Assembly: GCF_030269515.1 (NCBI RefSeq)
Contig: NZ_BSTM01000014.1
Location: 112,851 to 176,850, forward strand
Source of the DNA: Actinomadura sp. NBRC 104412
Lineage (GTDB): Bacteria > Actinomycetota > Actinomycetes > Streptosporangiales > Streptosporangiaceae
Direction of reading: 5' to 3'
DNA length: 64,000 bases
Shown: positions 61,244 to 64,000 of the stretch, piece after piece
Layout: each line of letters begins with the position of its first letter
How positions within the stretch are numbered: the stretch's first letter is position 1
Translations under genes and position numbers: made by a program
Notes under the pieces: model-generated
Database searches by the model: none
The model's input: the letters and a program-made list of their open reading frames with translations, nothing else
What the model was told of the DNA's origin: nothing

Positions 61244-61860
61244 GACCGGTCACCCGCCCGGCCCAGACCACAACCCGGCCGCCCGGACAGCGAGGACAGG
61301 TCCATCTCAAACCACACGTTCTGACCCGCCCCATCGGCGTACACACCCATCGCCGCCGACAGCTCCGCAACGATGAACAGGCCACGGCCGCCCTCGGCGA
61401 ACAACCCGGCCTCTTCACCCAGCACAGAACCGGCGCCGTTCCCCTCGTCCAGCACCTCAACGCGCAGCCGGTCGAAGGTCTCCACCACCAGGACCAGGAA
61501 CCCGCACGGCGCCGTCCCCGAATGCAGCACCGCGTTCGTCACCGTCTCGCAGGTACACAGCACCACGTCATCAAGCAGGCCCGCCGGGTAGTGCGCCAGC
61601 TCGCCCCGCAGCACCCTGCGCGCACGCGAGGCCGCCGTCGCATCACACGGCAACCGGTGCACCAGCATCCGGCGCGTCATCTGGCGCACCAACCGCCGCC
61701 ACGCCTCCGGCGAGACCGCAAGCACCGCACCGCCGCGGTCGGTCGAATCACGAACGGCCACAAACCCCGGGCCCTTCGCCACCTCCACGCACCCGGTCTG
61801 ATTCAGCGTCTCGCACCGCGAAGCCCTCCGGAACTCCAACGGGGCTGACAACCCCGGCAT
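61240..61860 (-). CDS. DUF397 domain fused to an anti-sigma-type ATPase domain
   Basis: 206 residues. Residues ~7-60 match DUF397 (RASRCETLNQTGCVEVA, VAVRDSTDRGGAVLAVSPEAW); residues ~75-200 form an RsbW-like HATPase domain with CETVTNAVLHSG (N-box), VLDEGNG and GRGLFIVAELS. In whiJ/abaA-like actinomycete loci these are usually two separate small proteins beside an HTH regulator; an HTH/TPR regulator is encoded divergently about 0.7 kb away. ATG at 61860, with AAAGGTCAGGA upstream. Confidence 0.8.
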   Translation of the reverse strand: MPGLSAPLEFRRASRCETLNQTGCVEVAKGPGFVAVRDSTDRGGAVLAVSPEAWRRLVRQMTRRMLVHRLPCDATAASRARRVLRGELAHYPAGLLDDVVLCTCETVTNAVLHSGTAPCGFLVLVVETFDRLRVEVLDEGNGAGSVLGEEAGLFAEGGRGLFIVAELSAAMGVYADGAGQNVWFEMDLSSLSGRPGCGLGRAGDRS

Positions 61861-62146
61861 GTCCACTGTCCTGACCTTTCCGTGTTGAAGGTTCCGGGCA
61901 CATGCAGGCGAACGCGACATACGCCACCAGGCCGACCAGGTAACTGTCATAGCCCCGATCAATGGCGCGGACCCCGGCCTCATACCGGTGATCACCGGTC
62001 AGTTCCCCGTCCCGCACCAGCAGCGCCCGCACCATCGCCCGCGCGCCCGCACGGTCCCGCCGCTCCGGCAAGACCCGCCAGGTCCCATCACGCGAGGTGC
62101 CCACGTGCCAGTGATCAGGCACCCACACCCGAGCGTTCGCCGGCAC
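61748..62146 (-). CDS. Hypothetical protein overlapping the DUF397-ATPase gene
   Basis: 132 residues from a GTG, reading VPANARVWVPDHWHVGTSRD, then DRAGARAMVRALLVRDGELTGD and a hydrophobic YLVGLVAYVAFACMCPE. The central part looks like real protein; the last ~38 codons overlap the next gene in another frame, which is unusual, so the true end could be earlier through a frameshift I cannot see. No family recognised. Confidence 0.45.
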   Translation of the reverse strand: MPANARVWVPDHWHVGTSRDGTWRVLPERRDRAGARAMVRALLVRDGELTGDHRYEAGVRAIDRGYDSYLVGLVAYVAFACMCPEPSTRKGQDSGHAGVVSPVGVPEGFAVRDAESDRVRGGGEGPGVCGRS

Positions 62147-62151
62147 CGGCC

Positions 62152-62262
62152 TCACCCACCCGGCCCGGCGACACCGGCGCCCTTCCCACCTGCGGCGCCG
62201 ACCAGGACGCGGCCCGCCCGCACCCACGACACCCCGAACCCGACACCCGGCCCCTGCACCAT
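62152..62262 (-). CDS. Very small coupled ORF (36 codons)
   Basis: Starts in the stop of the zinc-ribbon gene (TGATG) and ends 6 bases before the next start. Gly/Val-rich product MVQGPGVGFGVSW and onwards. Supported only by coupling and position. Confidence 0.3.
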   Translation of the reverse strand: MVQGPGVGFGVSWVRAGRVLVGAAGGKGAGVAGPGG

Positions 62263-62450
62263 CACGCCGCCTGCACCCCCGTCCCCACACACAACGGGCA
62301 CGGCTCCAGCCCCAGCACGGCAAGCGGCTCGCGAGCACCCTCCGACCGGACCGCGACCAGCCCACGCCGAGGAAGAACGAACTTGCCACCCCGCCCACCA
62401 CACGACACACAGGCCCGGCAAGGCTCATCCACTGTCTGCTGCTGCGTCAT
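62262..62450 (-). CDS. Small DnaJ-like zinc-ribbon protein
   Basis: 62 residues with CRACVSCGGRGG near the N-terminus and CPLCVGTGVQ at the C-terminus: two CxxC-G-x-G knuckles as in DnaJ zinc fingers. Such mini zinc proteins are common in AICEs and phage-like elements. ATG start. First gene of the minus-strand unit, divergent from the HTH regulator. Confidence 0.65.
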   Translation of the reverse strand: MTQQQTVDEPCRACVSCGGRGGKFVLPRRGLVAVRSEGAREPLAVLGLEPCPLCVGTGVQAA

Positions 62451-62560
62451 GCCGTCCAAGGTCCCGGTGTCGGCCACTGCCCGCCCATCACCGGCAGGTA
62501 TCCCGCCGTGGGATATACGCTCGGCACAGGGAAAGCCGCGCTCGTGGAGGTGGAGCAACG

Positions 62561-63841
62561 ATGCCGGGACGGGCATCAGACCCGATCGACATCCCGGAGT
62601 CCCTCTGGCAGCGACCGCAGATGATCCAGGCCCTGTGGACACGCGACATCCGAAGCGTCTTCCTCCTGCTGCGCCAGTACACCGGCGCCAGCCAGACCCA
62701 GATCGCGATCGCCGTAGGCATGACCCAAGGCAAGATCAGCGAGATCATGAAGAAGGGTGGCCGCCAGGTCCTCGCCTTGGAGGTATTCGAGCGCATCGCC
62801 GACGGCCTCAACATGCCCGAAGCAGCCCGCATCACTTTGGGACTGGCGCCACGACGGCGTCTGAGCGCGTCAGCCGTCGCCGTCCCTCGGCCGCGCGCAC
62901 ACACCGAGCCACCGACCCAACCGGCGGACACCAAGACCATCCCGGGCAGTGAGGGAGAGCTAGACGCCGCCAATGACATCTCCCGCCTGACCCGATGGCT
63001 CACCGCCAGCGACACCACGGACGAGACGATCGAAGGACTTGCGCGATCGACCTCATCCCTGGCCACCGCGCATACGCAGGTGCCGGCGAAGCGACTTCTC
63101 CCGCAAGTGCTGCATCTTCACCGCCGCGCACAGGGCCTCCTGGAGACCTGCCGCCCGCGTCCCCGGCACACCCGCGAGCTTCTCCGTATCAACGCCGATC
63201 TACTCGCACACGCAGCCGTCATCTTCGGCGACATCGACTTGGACGCCCAGGCCGAGCAGTACGGCAGTGTCGCGCTCATGCTCGCCCGGGAGGCCGGAGC
63301 CAACGAGTCGTACGCGTGGTACGCCCAGGCCAAAACGGCCCGCTGGCAAAACCGCCTTATCGAAGCCGCGGACCTGTCCCGGCAGGGCTTCGAGGCCAGC
63401 CCGCACACGCCCATGAGAACCCAACTCGCGTGGTACGAGGCGAACGCCGCTGCCATCGTCGGAGACAAGAACAGAGCACGAGAAGCCGTCGCCCGCGCCG
63501 AACAGTCCGCCGAGACCGCCCGAACCGGCACCGCAGACCTGTCGGTCTGGTCCTTCCCCAACGAACGCCAAGCCCTCTTCGCCCTGTCCGTGGCCAACCG
63601 GACAGGCGATCCCGACGCAGCACTACGAGCCGCCGAGATGGCCGATGCCGCATGGGCCAACGGAGCACCCACCGCACCAGCGATCTGGGCTCAGATCCGC
63701 GTCGGCACAGCAATGGCGCACCTCTTCAAAGGGGACCTAGAAGGCACCGCCGAGCAACTCGACGAACTGCTCACACTTGACCCCTCGATGCGCCTCACAA
63801 CGGTCACGCGTTATCTGGCCGACCTAGTGTCTTGTAACTGA
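62561..63841 (+). CDS. HTH (XRE-like) regulator with TPR-type domain, C-terminus cut by an IS
   Basis: 426 residues. N-terminal HTH (LLRQYTGASQTQIAIAVGMTQGKISEIMKKG, about 37-67, written here as a region), then helical repeats such as HAAVIFGDIDLDAQAEQYGS, LAREAGANESYAWYAQAKT and LAWYEANAAAIVGD typical of actinobacterial HTH-TPR regulators. The last residues after RYLADL (VSCN) come from the end of an IS630-type element beginning at 63827, so the native C-terminus is lost. GGAGGTGGAG precedes the ATG. Confidence 0.85.
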   Translation: MPGRASDPIDIPESLWQRPQMIQALWTRDIRSVFLLLRQYTGASQTQIAIAVGMTQGKISEIMKKGGRQVLALEVFERIADGLNMPEAARITLGLAPRRRLSASAVAVPRPRAHTEPPTQPADTKTIPGSEGELDAANDISRLTRWLTASDTTDETIEGLARSTSSLATAHTQVPAKRLLPQVLHLHRRAQGLLETCRPRPRHTRELLRINADLLAHAAVIFGDIDLDAQAEQYGSVALMLAREAGANESYAWYAQAKTARWQNRLIEAADLSRQGFEASPHTPMRTQLAWYEANAAAIVGDKNRAREAVARAEQSAETARTGTADLSVWSFPNERQALFALSVANRTGDPDAALRAAEMADAAWANGAPTAPAIWAQIRVGTAMAHLFKGDLEGTAEQLDELLTLDPSMRLTTVTRYLADLVSCN

Positions 63842-64000
63842 AGATCGCTTACTTGAAGTTGTTGGCAAGCAGTTTCTTGTAGTCGCGTTGGAGAACGCGG
63901 ACCTTGGCGATGATCTCTTTGGGTTTGGCGGTCCAGATGAAGGGTTTCGCGTCCTGGTTCCAGTCGGCGATGTAGGCGTTGATGGTGTCGATCAGGATGC
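63827..64000 (-). mobile_element. IS630-family insertion sequence, right part beyond the window
   Basis: The element begins after a TA dinucleotide (63825-63826), the target IS630/Tc1 elements duplicate. The outer end GTGTCTTGTAACTGAAG would be the terminal repeat. It contains the 3' end of a transposase gene. The second end is outside the window, so the boundary is a judgement. Confidence 0.65.
63851..64000 (-). CDS. IS630-family transposase (C-terminal fragment, runs off the window)
   Basis: About 49 codons up to TAA at 63851-63853: INAYIADWNQDAKPFIWTAK, PKEIIAKVRVLQRDYKKLLA. This is the typical C-terminal tail of IS630 transposases, after the DDE catalytic core, which is outside the window. 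GC is lower than in the neighbours, supporting recent arrival. Confidence 0.75.

Noticed and set aside
53941..64000. Second copy of the tRNA-Tyr 3' end that would mark the right end of the element.
   Set aside because: I searched by eye for the GGTTCGAATCCTGGACCCGCC segment and found none inside the window; the right end is probably outside or lost.

Overview
The window is 64 kb of very GC-rich chromosome with GTG, TTG and ATG starts and tightly packed, translationally coupled operons. The gene content points to a filamentous actinomycete: a full nuo operon flanked by menaquinone-related genes, a second partial nuo cluster ending in htpX, korAB, a conservon, and an actinomycete-type integrative element in tRNA-Tyr. 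A Streptosporangiales/Thermomonosporaceae (Actinomadura-like) host is my inference; nothing in the sequence fixes the genus.

Layout. 1-870 is the 3' part of a geranylgeranyl-reductase-family flavoprotein. 900-17216 is the complete 14-subunit complex I operon nuoA-N, followed by a long-chain polyprenyl diphosphate synthase (menaquinone side chain). 18286-22391 (minus strand) is a conservon (cvnA-D: sensor-kinase-like protein, Roadblock protein, DUF742 protein, small GTPase). Just upstream on the same strand are a class II terpene cyclase, a class I terpene synthase and a cytochrome P450 (22595-26647). 27182-32949 holds a small secreted protein, a RarD-type transporter, msrA, a TetR regulator divergent from a 14-helix drug exporter, and a membrane protein with a SecD/SecF-like head domain. 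33301-36238 is korAB (2-oxoglutarate:ferredoxin oxidoreductase). 36834-39712 has two paralogous proline-rich membrane-anchored proteins. 39867-50568 is a second complex I cluster with A, B, C, H, I, J, K, L, M and N but no D, E, F or G; it is interrupted by an opposite-strand helix-hairpin-helix membrane protein and followed by htpX, a Tat-exported acetamidase/formamidase-family protein and yajQ.

From tRNA-Tyr (53880-53961) rightwards lies an integrated AICE-like element: a DUF6247/RelE-like pair, integrase, excisionase, replication initiator, FtsK-type transfer protein, small conserved genes, a GntR repressor with operator-like inverted repeats, a DUF397-ATPase fusion, and an HTH regulator cut by an IS630-family element at the right edge. 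The integrase appears to lack its core-binding domain, and the replication gene has a deletion plus frameshift, so the element looks decayed.

Most notable points. (1) Repeated two-hairpin elements begin at or just after the stop codons of nuoB, korB and yajQ, with variable arms that stay complementary. (2) Several nuo junctions are filled by in-frame mini-ORFs that keep translation coupled. (3) The class II cyclase has DADTS instead of DXDD and sits in a terpene/P450/conservon block. (4) korAB lies beside a complex I cluster that lacks its NADH-input module but keeps all the pump residues, suggesting ferredoxin-driven electron entry.
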